Of a stretch of 64,000 nucleotides of DNA, positions 14,301 through 25,244 are shown piece by piece. The notes under the pieces are model-generated. The model made no database searches, had not been told where the DNA came from, and saw only the letters and a program-made list of their open reading frames with translations. The position numbers and the translations under genes are program-made. How positions within the stretch are numbered: position 1 is the stretch's first letter; each line of letters starts with the position of its first letter. The stretch is from Adineta steineri (Eukaryota; Rotifera; Eurotatoria; Adinetida; Adinetidae): the NCBI GenBank assembly GCA_905250115.1, contig CAJNOI010000040.1:259927-323926 (forward strand). Direction: 5' to 3'.

Positions 14301-17300
14301 TTTAATAATTAAATTCATCTTGAAATTCTCTCATTTAGGATCTTCATCGAACTGGTTGTAGTTGGTCATCAAATGAACATGATCGTGCAACATTAAAACG
14401 TGTTTTACTTGCATTTGCACGTTATAATAAATCAATTGGTTATTGTCAAGGTTTAAATATTTTAACTGCTGTTATACTTGATGTTGTTGATATGAATGAA
14501 GAATATGCTTTAATGATATTAATCTATTTAATCGATAGTATATTACCAAATTTTTTTGAAAATAATTTACGTGCATTAGCTGTTGATATGGCTGTTTTTC
14601 GTGAATGGTTAAGAGTTTATAATGGTAAATTACATTTACATTTACAAAATCTTCAATCATCATCACATGATGCATCCGGAACAATTTATGAACCACCTTT
14701 ATTGAATGTTTTTACAATTCAATGGTTTTTAACATTGTTTGCAACATGTTTATCACGACGAGTAGCTTTACGTGTTTGGGATGCATTAATGATTGAAGGA
14801 AGTGAAGTTTTATTTCGTACTGGACTTATAATATGGTCGAAATTAGCTATGTAAAGAAACGAAAAGATTTTGTTTTTGAATTTCTCATATAAATTATTAT
14901 TTAGTCCGGTTTTGAAAGTATCCACTGCTGATCAATTTTATTCAGTTATGGCACAATTATCAGTACAATTATTAGATGAAAAAATTATTGATGCAGATAA
15001 TTTAATCAAAGTAAAATAATTAATAGAAAGTTATCATCTTTTTTTTATTCATTCCTATCTATAATATATTAGGAAATCTATAATTTTGGTGTATTTCCAA
15101 CTCCTATTTTATCTGAATTACGTCAAAAATTTTCATTTAATATAACACCATTTCAACAATTATCTGCAGCTGCGACAAATCCACCAGAGAATGAAAAAAT
15201 TAAACGAACAGTTCAACGAACGAATAGTGATGACCCAAAAATAAAAGTAAATTCATTGTTAATAAGATTTTTCTAGGAAAATATCGCTCTCATTAATCTA
15301 TTATAAATATTTAAAGGAAATGACAAGAATGTATGAAGTTGTTTTTCATCCTGATCTTAACCTTGAAACAATAGTTTTGTGATATTTATATATAGTTTTT
15401 GTAAAACCTTGATTCTTTGAATTAACTCGAGTATAGTGAGAGAATATAAAGTGGTTAATGGAAGAAAGAAAAACGTATTTTTATTAAAATATGATGAAAG
15501 AAAATTTGTCGGTAAAAAAAAACAAATAAAAAATTTAGCTCGAAGGCTAAAATCATTTTTATAAACGAGACAAATATCTAGCAGCTTATTACGTTTAACC
15601 GATTGTATTATTACATGAGAAAATTTGTTCTTAAATATAAATATAAAATTACCGAGAATTGATTATTTCAAATAACTTCAAGTGTATCTCTTGAGTGTGA
15701 ATTACTACTGTTAATATATATCAATACGGATAAATTTGATAAAAGTATTCTTTTAATATAGATGAAACATATCTCAGCAATTGTAAAATTCTAATACGTC
15801 GACAGTCTGTGGATTATTCACTACCAATAATCATAGATTACAGAACAAAGATAATGCTATCTCATGAGAGTCGAAGTGTTTGATTGGATGGAATATATAA
15901 TTTCAGTCTTAATGACAATGTACATCATCACTAATGTTGATAGTTTTGACAACATTTATAGAAAAAAAATTTTTGTTTCGGAAAAGTCTATCTTTAGTAA
16001 ATAATAGTTCTTTTTCATGAAAGATTTATACGACGTACATTTAAATTTCTACGTTGTCAAGCTGTTATCACTTTCTCATATTGTAGAATTCTAGAAATAA
16101 TCAATACAGTTAAACATTCGGAATCTTTAATATGAAAATCATTCTTTTATTTTATAGAATAATAAACGATCGAAAACAAAAACGAATACAAATAATGATG
16201 ATGAAACAGCAACCGTAGGTGATGAAGATATGGCTAATTTTGTTTCTTGTTTTGCAATGTTATCTTCTTCATCACGCAATAATCGACGTATTATTTCAAT
16301 ATATATTTAAATTTCAAATCTAATCTATTATTTATTCTTATTCTAGTTGAACATCATCCAAATGATTCGATAAGTAGTAATAATCCAACAGCATTATCAC
16401 GTTTAACACCTGGAGCTTATTCAAATTTACCAACAACACATAAAACAAATACAATTGAAGATTCTCTATCACTTGATATAAGTCAACTTCGACAACAATA
16501 TAGAAAACTGAAAGATCGTAATAAACAAGTACAAGTTATTATTCAAAGTATACATTGTTTTTTATATTGAAAGAAATAAAATAGAAATCTCCTTTATAAT
16601 TTAGCTGCTTCAAATGAACAAAAACAACGAACACGTGCACCATCAATTCATCCATCAGTAACAAATGCTACAGAAACTTTTCGACGACCAACAGTTTCTT
16701 CAATGGAATCTTCTACTTCGAGATTACCATCTGTTTGCTCCATATCAGATGGTCCATTAGTAATTTAATCTTTCCATAAAAATCTCTTCATTTTTTAATT
16801 TCTTTTTTTATTAGATTAATCATTTATTAATTAAACCAACAGATGTAAAACGAAATCAATTCAAAAAACCTGTTTCTCTCAAATCAACTTCATCATCAAC
16901 TGTACCTGTGCAAGATCATCGACAATCAAAAGTAATTCAGCCGATTACGACTGAAATAATTCCACAACCAACATCTTCTCGTTCCAAAGAACAAGAAGCT
17001 GCTGAAGCAGCTGAATTACAAGATGAAATCGATCAACTTTTAATAAGTCTTAATCTTGAAAAACCAATACCAACGCCAACACCAATATCATCTATAAATA
17101 TAACTGAACAACAGCAACAACAACAACAAATTATAATTGAAGAAAATGTTCAACTTGAAACTGTTGCACGAACACTTTATAATTATGAAAAAAGTCAAGT
17201 AACAACAAATGAAAAAAAAGAAACACCAAATTTTATTGATCGTTTATTAACATCACGTACTGTACAAATACCTAAATATTCATCATTTAATCCATTTCCT

Positions 17301-17378
17301 TCACGATCATTCAATGAAAATGTTGCTGTTAATGGTTATAAACTTGGTTTATATGCACCTGATCCAGCCAATCGTTAA
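11340..17378 (+). CDS. TBC1D30: TBC1 domain family member 30 (Rab GTPase-activating protein)
   Basis: Eleven exons: 11340-11952, 12139-12315, 13984-14111, 14163-14288, 14339-14850, 14905-15010, 15073-15246, 16158-16287, 16347-16547, 16605-16759, 16815-17378; 2886 nt, 961 aa. Recognition rests on family segments: IQRNCDI in the pre-TBC coiled region, GFQQWKDA, HLDWDKT-like, SNPDDDQLGIQIVKDLHRTGCS, GYCQGLN, FTIQWFLTLFATCL and, at the C-terminus, NPFPS with LGLYAP. The dual-finger catalytic residues of TBC GAPs are present: Arg352 in IVKDLHR and Gln385 in YCQG. TBC1D30 stimulates GTP hydrolysis by RAB8A and in vertebrates restrains ciliogenesis. The Ser-rich N-terminal 200 residues and the linkers are poorly conserved. 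The exon 2/3 junction restores the family's KRR-x-DT sequence. An acceptor-like sequence lies 15 nt before the ATG. Confidence 0.95.
12316..13983 (+). other. Long intron 2 of TBC1D30
   Basis: This 1.67-kb intron contrasts with neighbouring introns of about 50-60 bp. It is AT-rich and contains no frame that aligns with the family. An exon-like piece at 13799-13854 with good splice sites was tested and rejected because joining exon 2 directly to 13984 gives the conserved sequence. Confidence 0.7.
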
Positions 17379-18099
17379 ATAAAAGTCTTTCATATAACAG
17401 TATCATTCCATTTTTGCAGTGAATCTCTTTACTTTAAACAATCTTCCTTGTTGTAAATCTTTTTATTTTATTTTTCGTTTGATTTTTTCGAGAAAATATA
17501 ATGGGTATTGTTTTTTTTATTTTACAGCTTACTATACGTTTTTTTTCTCTGGTTTTGATCTCATTTATTTTTGACTTGAAATCTGATGATCATCGTTATG
17601 TTTTTTTTTCTTCTCTTGGCAATAAATCATCTCTGATAATGATGTTATGATTTTTAATGACGCATTTTTTATAAACAACAACCAAATCAAATATAATATG
17701 ATAGGTTTTATTTGCCTTTCTTTCTTATTATATATATAGACTTTACATGGTAAAGGTGTATAATGTTCTTTTTCTTTTCAGGTAAAAATTAGTAAGTTGT
17801 AACAAACCGAGAAAAGAAGACGTAATACTTTCTTCACCTAGTCATTTAAAATAGTATAGAATAATAACAAAAATACAACAACAAAATAATCCAAAGTCAT
17901 ATAGAAGAATAATTGTACATGTTTTTTCTCATCTAAAATAAAATTATTCATCTTATATTCAAGCACTTACTATATATATATCATTTAGTTAAAAGTTATT
18001 TTTTCATCTTTTCTATAGATGTATATGTTTAACAAATTATATATCGACAAGAAGAAAAAAAAACACAACAAGATAAATTTTTTTAGATGTATATTAATT
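17379..18099. other. Convergent 3' intergenic region
   Basis: This is the shared downstream region of TBC1D30 (+) and the forkhead-like gene (-). It is T-rich after the TBC1D30 stop, with AATAAA-like signals (17379-17385, 17620-17626). It should hold both 3' UTRs. No gene is seen. Confidence 0.5.
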
Positions 18100-19035
18100 T
18101 CATTTCGGTTGTCGTAAAAGTAATAATGTCATAGCAGCATCAACAACTTCTACACTAGGAATAGAAAGAATTGATGAGTCATTTTTTGAACGTTGTTTTT
18201 TTCGTTTATTATTCGTATTGGATTCTTCTGTTGATGTAAGACGATGTATAGTTTTATCACGTTTTCGATTATTTAATAATAATATTGGACAACTATTTTC
18301 ATCATTTGTATTACGTATTAAAGTTTGTCGTCTTTCTAAACATAAACGTTCATAAATATCCATTGTATATTGTGTATATAATGATAATTGTCGTGTATTC
18401 ATTGTTAATAATGTATCAAGTAATAATAAACGTTTTGAACGATCAGTTGTCCATAATGGATAACGTAATTTCGTTCCACTAATTGGATCTTTAATTATTT
18501 TAACAAAAAATGAGATCTGTTTTGTCATATGATAACGTATTTTACTTTTTAAACGAGCATTACGAATTAATTGTTCATCAATAGATAATGGATTTATCGT
18601 TGTTTTTAATCGTTGTTGTTGTTCAATATGATGTTCAATCCAATCACATATTTCATTTAATGTTAATGAATGTGTTTTTGATTCTTCAATAGCAAATAAT
18701 ATCCAAAAACATAATGCTGAATGTGGAGGAGAAACAATATCAGTTAAATTTGTTGTTACACGTTCACTTGAAGAATTTAATGATGAAGAATCATTATCAT
18801 GTTCACTATCAGATGAATCAACAAGACTTGTTCGAGATGAACGATGATGATGACGAGATATATCTTCTTTGTTTATATTGTATATCGGTAAACTTCGACT
18901 AAGTATTGGTGTTGTTTGACGTGTTGATGATAATCGATCGAATATATCTGATTGTGTTAACCATGATAATTCCGTAAGATCATGATCAGAATGTAATTGT
19001 TGTTTGAAATTTGTTTGACGATGATGAGTTAACAT
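18100..19035 (-). CDS. Divergent forkhead (FOXN-like) protein
   Basis: A single exon of 311 codons plus stop. Residues 103-137 (PPHSALCFWILFAIEESKTH, then LTLNEICDWIEHHI) follow the start of a forkhead domain of the FOXN2/3 type, where families have KPPYSFSCLIFMAIEDS and a YNWI motif. Residues 162-198 (KSKIRYHMTKQISF, then an LRYPLWTTD end) sit where helix 3 and the wing with GSLWCID would be. The canonical W-K-N-S-V-R-H-N-L-S helix is heavily changed, and an insertion of about 15 residues separates helices 2 and 3. DNA binding is therefore doubtful or altered. The N-terminus is Ser/His/Asp rich; the C-terminus has a basic KRKKQR motif that could be a nuclear signal. An acceptor-like TTTTTAG lies 4 nt before the ATG. 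Family assignment is an inference. Confidence 0.6.
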   Translation of the reverse strand: MLTHHRQTNFKQQLHSDHDLTELSWLTQSDIFDRLSSTRQTTPILSRSLPIYNINKEDISRHHHRSSRTSLVDSSDSEHDNDSSSLNSSSERVTTNLTDIVSPPHSALCFWILFAIEESKTHSLTLNEICDWIEHHIEQQQRLKTTINPLSIDEQLIRNARLKSKIRYHMTKQISFFVKIIKDPISGTKLRYPLWTTDRSKRLLLLDTLLTMNTRQLSLYTQYTMDIYERLCLERRQTLIRNTNDENSCPILLLNNRKRDKTIHRLTSTEESNTNNKRKKQRSKNDSSILSIPSVEVVDAAMTLLLLRQPK

Positions 19036-20380
19036 TGGTCTAAAAATTATCTTTCAATAATATAGAAAACAACGAAACAAATATGATATCGTATTTGTTA
19101 TCAAAAGATAGACTAATATATATATATATTTAGTTTTTAACGTTACTTTTATAACAGAAGTTTATTGTTTAAATATAGAAGGGAAAAATCTCAAAATAGT
19201 TGACTCATGATACACACAATATGTTATTGCCTTTCTTTTTGACATGTGTTCTCTATTTTTTGTTGAAATTATAGTGTCTGATTAATGCAGTGAAGCTAAG
19301 AAAAGAAAAAAAAAGTAAGACATTTACTTACAAAATTATACAGAACTATTGTTTCAGTATGGATGAAATTAGCGTTTTTTTTTCGATGACATCATTCTCT
19401 TTTGTTTCTTCTATCTTGAATCATTTCTTTCTTTTAATAAAAACTATACCTAATATCCTGCTTTTATAGTAGAACACTCACTCGTACATGCATACAAGAA
19501 AATGTCTGCTGTTTTTGTTGCTGATCTGTGTTTGTCCGTCTATGTGTATGACTGTTAAGTTAAAAATATATATATATATATATATGAAAGAGAAGAAAGA
19601 AGACGGAGAAGGTGCAGAATCAAGAAGTAGTGAGTGAGTAATGGTAGCAGTGTTGTAAAGAAAGAGACAAAGACGAAAAAGAGAAGAGAAGAATAAAAGA
19701 AGTGAGAGAAACGGATTGAGTCTTTCTTACAGAGTTAGTCGTGAGAGTATGCGTGTGCCCGTCGAGGAGAAAGAAGAGATAGACGACGACATTTACAAGG
19801 GAATACTAGTTGAGAATGAGAGAACTATTGCTTAGCAACACGACATCTGTCTTTCAACTTTTTTTCATAGCAGATATATCTATCTAAATATAGTCATACA
19901 CCTTGTGATATTAAAACGAATCATGTGTTTAGTACGAAGGAAAAATAAAAGAAATATTGCTATTTTTCACTGATAAATGTTTAGCAAAATTGAGCAAATC
20001 GATAACAAGAATAAAGAGAGAGAAATTATCAACAAAATAAATCTCTTATCAGTACTAACATAACAATCTGTTATTCTAGTGAACAAAAAACGACAAATAA
20101 ATAAAACGTTATGATAATAATAATAATATAAATTTTATTCTTTATTAAATATTTATAACAATTATTAATTATATTAAATATTAATCAATAAATTTCTCTT
20201 CATTTCATCTAAATAAAACCGTCATTTATATATCATATATATAAATCAATTGATAAAATCATATATTTATTATGTTTCGTCTACTGATGCCATCTATATA
20301 ATCCAATGTCTGCATGACTCTTGTTATATTCCAATAAGACTATCTCTGTATAGGAAAAAAACCCGAATGTATGAATCAAA
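19036..20380. other. Divergent intergenic region
   Basis: This is the shared upstream region of the forkhead-like gene (-) and the coiled-coil gene (+). It holds a TA run near 19566-19585 and purine-rich GAGA/AAGAA tracts at 19590-19790. These could be promoter-proximal elements, but no specific motif is recognised. No gene is seen. Confidence 0.5.
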
Positions 20381-22904
20381 ATGGATAGTGAATCAACAAA
20401 TGATTCTGACGAATTAATTAAATATCTTGGAGATCGTATTGAAGAATTTGAACGTGCTCTTCTTGATGATGAAGATTTTTGTAATAAAGATATTGATTCA
20501 ACATATGAAAGTGCATCGAAATATATAAAATCACTTGAAAAGAAATTTCAAGATAAATTAAATGAACTGAAAATTAAACTTGATCAAATTCGTGAAGAAA
20601 ATCTAAATAAATCAAAACAAAATAAGAAAGAATTTGATGATGAAATCGATGAAGTTAATGAGCTATTTTTATCTGGAAAACATCAAGAAGGTTTGAAAAT
20701 TTTATTTTTCGAAATTAATTCAATGTTTAATTTTTCTTTTAAAGCTAAAGATAAATTGCATGATTATGAAAAACATTTTGAACAACGAACAACAGTGATT
20801 AATACTATACCAAAATTATATACGAATGATATTGATATTAATCGTTATTTTTCGATTGATAAACCAATAAATATATTAATTGATAATAAACAAGATATAT
20901 TAGTAAATACAAAACAAACAGATCTTGTCAAGAAGGAAACTGAAAATCTGAATAGAGAAGAATATCATAGAACATCATTTGATGTACGATATAAACGTTT
21001 CGAAAGTCAACCAGCTTTAACAAACAATAATCCTATGTATAATATTATTTATATTAAATTAGATGAATTTTATGTTTTATTTTTAGTACCAAAGAAACAA
21101 AATCTCCTGTATCAAATGCTCCTTCACGTTCATTTAGTATCAGTACACGACTATCATCACCTAATAGCAAAAGTTTACCTACAGGTGATCGTGATTTAAA
21201 TACTCCATCGTCAGTACAAAGTAATAATGTAAATGCTCGTGAAAATATTAGTAGACAAATGCATGTACGATCGACACCATCTTCACCAAATGTCATTCCA
21301 GTATTAAATCATCGATCAATCGTACCTGCAAAAATTACCAGAGTAGAAAGTTTAACTACAAATTTGGGTAATTATTTTTTTGACAAAAAAAACAGAAATT
21401 CAGAGATTTATTACTTATTTTCACATTAAATGAGAATGAGAGATAGTCTATATTTTTGATAGTTATATACAACTCTTAATTATAACTATATTGCTGAAGT
21501 GGATAAATCAAAAAAATGTATAGGGATTTATAATTCTCATGTCTACACAATCGTAATAATTATCCACTAAAGATGACGAATCTTTCGGATCGAAGGAGGT
21601 AAAAAGTTTGAGAAATATTTACACCAAATGAACTTGTAACGAATTTCTACTAGAATCTATTGATCGACTAGATTTTAGAAAAATCCACTGACAGGGGCGG
21701 ACCCAGGATTTTCATGAGGGGGTGGCGGTTTATAAAAAAATGGAAAATAGTATTATTTTTTAGGAGAGAAACCTACAGTGTTCTACCCGTTTTCGATATT
21801 TGTCAAAGTATCTATTTTCGAAGGGGTGGCGATCGCCGATTCGCCGAATAGCTAGATCCGCCGCTGTTCACTGATGAAGTGTTTTATTTCGATGATATAT
21901 ATAAAGCTAACCTAATCGGTGAACCATCAAATATTGAAATTAAGTTCTAGCAACAGATGCTATGGTATCAAATTCTATGATTTGATATTTTTGAAAAATC
22001 TTATGATATTCTTCAATTAAATATTACATAATCTTTTTTCTCTCTTATTCTAGTAACTCAATATAAACATGATCAGAATACATCATTATTAATGGCATGT
22101 AATAAAACTTATATAATTCTTTTCAAAAGTCAACTTAATCGAACTACTCAAGGTAATTTAAGTGCTATTGTACGTTATAATAAAAGAGAACAAAATCTTG
22201 ATTGGGATGATGATTTAATGGTATCAATTGGTTCGATTGATAATACTAATCTTTATATATTGACTAAATCTGATTTTGTCCTCTATTCACTGGATTCATT
22301 TGATAAAATCAATTCATGGGCATTACCAAATATTAATAATCATAATTTAATATCCAATGATACAACAAGTGGTGTTGGTACTGTACATAATAATTATGTA
22401 TATATTATCTCTCGTAACAATGACTTTCATTGGATGTTATCACTATTTGAATTTAAAACAATGATTCATTTATATGATTATAATTTAACACAAATGTATT
22501 CTGAAATTAAACGTTTTATACATATTTGTGTTAATGATACGACAATGAGTTTTCTTGTTGAAATGAATAGTTCACAATATACTGTTATATTTTGTACTCT
22601 TGATAATGATTCAAAATTTGAACCCAAAAAATTAATTCAATTATTCTATGCTGAACGTCCGTTAACAATTTGTTCAGTATATATGAATACTTTACAAAAA
22701 CATTTATTTTTTATAAATGATCCATCAGCTAAAATAATTCATATATTAACCATTGAAAAATATATACAATCTTATTCATTAATAGCTAATGCATTATGTT
22801 ATATAAAAGACAATCATGAATTAATATTTGTATCTAATGATGGAATACATTCTATTAAGTTAAATGAACAACAAAATTTTTTTTCTAAACTTCGCTTAAA
22901 TTAA
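20381..22904 (+). CDS. Orphan coiled-coil protein with possible beta-propeller C-terminus
   Basis: Three exons (20381-21036, 21087-21367, 22054-22904) give 1788 nt, 595 aa. Residues about 45-115 are charged and heptad-like, predicting a coiled coil (EKKFQDKLNELKIKL region), followed by a Ser/Asn-rich linker encoded mostly by exon 2. The last 290 residues contain repeated short hydrophobic strands (for example VYIISRNNDFHWMLSLFEF, HLFFINDPSAKIIHIL, HELIFVSNDGIHSIKL) spaced like blades of a propeller. The layout resembles TRIM/NHL-type proteins without RING or B-box. I recognise no family; function unknown. The second intron (21368-22053) carries a hAT-type MITE. A short out-of-frame ATG precedes the chosen start. 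Confidence 0.75.
21692..21866. mobile_element. hAT-type MITE with 8-bp target duplication
   Basis: A 175-bp element inside intron 2 of the coiled-coil gene. The left end CAGGGGCGGACCCAG and the inverted right end (reverse complement CAGCGGCGGATCTAG) match at 12 of 15 positions. The flanks TCCACTGA (21684-21691) and TTCACTGA (21867-21874) match at 7 of 8 positions, as expected for an 8-bp hAT target duplication. There is no coding capacity. The element is clearly more GC-rich than its surroundings. CAGGGGCGGA-type ends are widespread in animal hAT MITEs. Confidence 0.85.
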
Positions 22905-25244
22905 TAGTCAGATGTATTTTTCGACTTCTGTAAAAAAAAATTGTATATTTTTCGACATACAATTCGTTTTGTGATTTGTATATTTCTGTTATTTTTTTAA
23001 TTGTGAAATAAAATATATAAATATTTCACTAATTTTCCAATACTAATGAAAATTAGTTTATAATATACAAATAATCAAGTCAACTCTTTACAAGTGATGA
23101 CCGATGTTTTTCTTTAACTATTTCAATGAGCAATATCATTTACTAGATACATTTGAGTCAGTAGGATAGATATTGGTTTACAATATACATATTGATATAG
23201 TGCAGAGCATTCAATTGAATCTTTGACATGATATTACCGATGCTTTCAAGGTGACTATTATTGACATACCGTTTAGAACTCATTTTTATCCTGAAAATTT
23301 TGTTAATGAATCTATGCATACAAATGAACAAATTGAGTTGTAAAAAATATATTACATATGAAAGTGTTCTAGGGTGTAGTCCTAAACTATTTCTCATTAT
23401 AGATATGGATCTACATAGTTAGCTATACTTTTTGAAATGTAACAATGGATTTCGTACATTGTTGAGTAACATAACGAACATGAAGTTTCAATATTACAGT
23501 TGATTTGTTAAAGAATACTGTGTTATGCAGTATTTTTGTTAAAAAGATCTATATTATTATTTCGTTCTAAGTTTCTTAATTGCCTTGAGATGTTCTTTAT
23601 TGATAGCTATTATTATCTACATCAATGTCATCGTGGTCAGAAAACGGAGAACGGTTTTTTTTTTGAATATTTAATGTTTTATTTCATATCGTTCAAGAAA
23701 AAAATTTTGTTATTTTATTTTATTAATTAAACAATTTTAAATCTACTACTACTACGAACTGAAGCAGCATCATAGATTCACAAGTGATCGTATATATATA
23801 TGATCCAATCGAGTAAAAAACTTTTTTTATTAGAATTAGATATGTCTAGTCATTAGAAATATCATCGGAGTAATATGGAGCTGAGTATAAATATATTTAT
23901 ATATAAATAAAAATTAATTCTTAAAATACTTTAATCTAAAAAATATACTGAATAATATAATAGCAAAAAAAGTTTTCTTAGCTGTTTTACATCTGTTGTT
24001 TTGAGTAAAATATAAATTTTATCGAAGAAACATTAGTAATTATAACTATTATACGTGCAAGATACTGGTTATTGTTATTCTAATTATAAACTTTTTATAG
24101 TCCTTTCTATTCCTTTAAAGGTACGTTCAAAATTCATTATTTTTATGAAATTAGTTAACAATGATAAGTCATAAAGAAGTCATTAATACAAAGTACGTGA
24201 TAGTACATAAAATATCACAAACATTTATTTGAGTATTCTAAATTTATCTATGTAACATTTAATTGTAGAGCACTGTTTTTTACATAAATAATCAGTTTTC
24301 ACCCACTTTCAACATTTATATAACGTACTTTACACGACAGGTTAAATAGTTTATTCTATGATAAAAGTTTGATATGTTCTGTCAGCCACATAAATAGGGC
24401 AAGTAAATTATAGATCAAAGTTATGATGAAGACGTTTGGACTTCTCACCCTTCGGCGTATTAAATTAAAACCAACCATGCATAATATATTTAACAATATA
24501 AACATTAGAAACTAATCCTGGTTTAGTTTTATCTTCACATAACTATATACGTCTAAAGATAAAACAACTGTTTGCACCCTATCTAAAAATAAGAACTATC
24601 TTAAAAATATGATCAATGTCGCAATAGACGATATTTTATCATTTCGTGGATGACGTAAATTAATCTTTAACTATGATCATAGCGAATATACAAGTAATTA
24701 CATATTTATATAAAAAACTTCTAAATAATTAAATTAGTTTTTTTCCAGTATAGCACTATCTAACTAAATTATCAGACTAGCAGCTGACAATGAAGAAAAA
24801 TATATTATAAATTTAGATAAAATATAAAATCATGAGTTCATATTATGTCGCATTTTGAGGTCATATTTTATACACTTTTTGTTCTTGTTAAACTTTTTTT
24901 TCTATTGTATGAAAGTCATGCAATTTTGTATTTATCTCAAAGTTAAAAATATATTACGTTTGAAAATAAATTTCATCTCATACTTAAGGCTGTTTTTGAA
25001 CTTAGTATTATTAATATGAAAAATATATATATGTTTGAAAAGTACATTAAATATAATTTCATTCGAAGTAAATGAAAATATTTTTATTTCTTTAATTAAT
25101 CGTTGATATTTACTTTTTAACAAATAAATGTTTAGAAAGGTTATCTAGTGCAGATGAGAGAAATTAGACAACCTAGAAAACTACGTGCACAAATAAATGA
25201 GATAAAGATAAATACAAAAAAAGAAAATGGAAGAAATGATTTCG
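22905..25244. other. Convergent intergenic region, no gene seen
   Basis: This 2.3-kb stretch lies between the stop of the coiled-coil gene (+) and the stop of CEP41 (-). It is very AT-rich. Short frames at 23158-23397 (-), 23536-23730 (+), 24932-25123 (-) and 25148-25423 (+) have random composition; the last overlaps the CEP41 terminal exon antisense. A polyadenylation-like AATAAA occurs near 23006. Confidence 0.5.
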
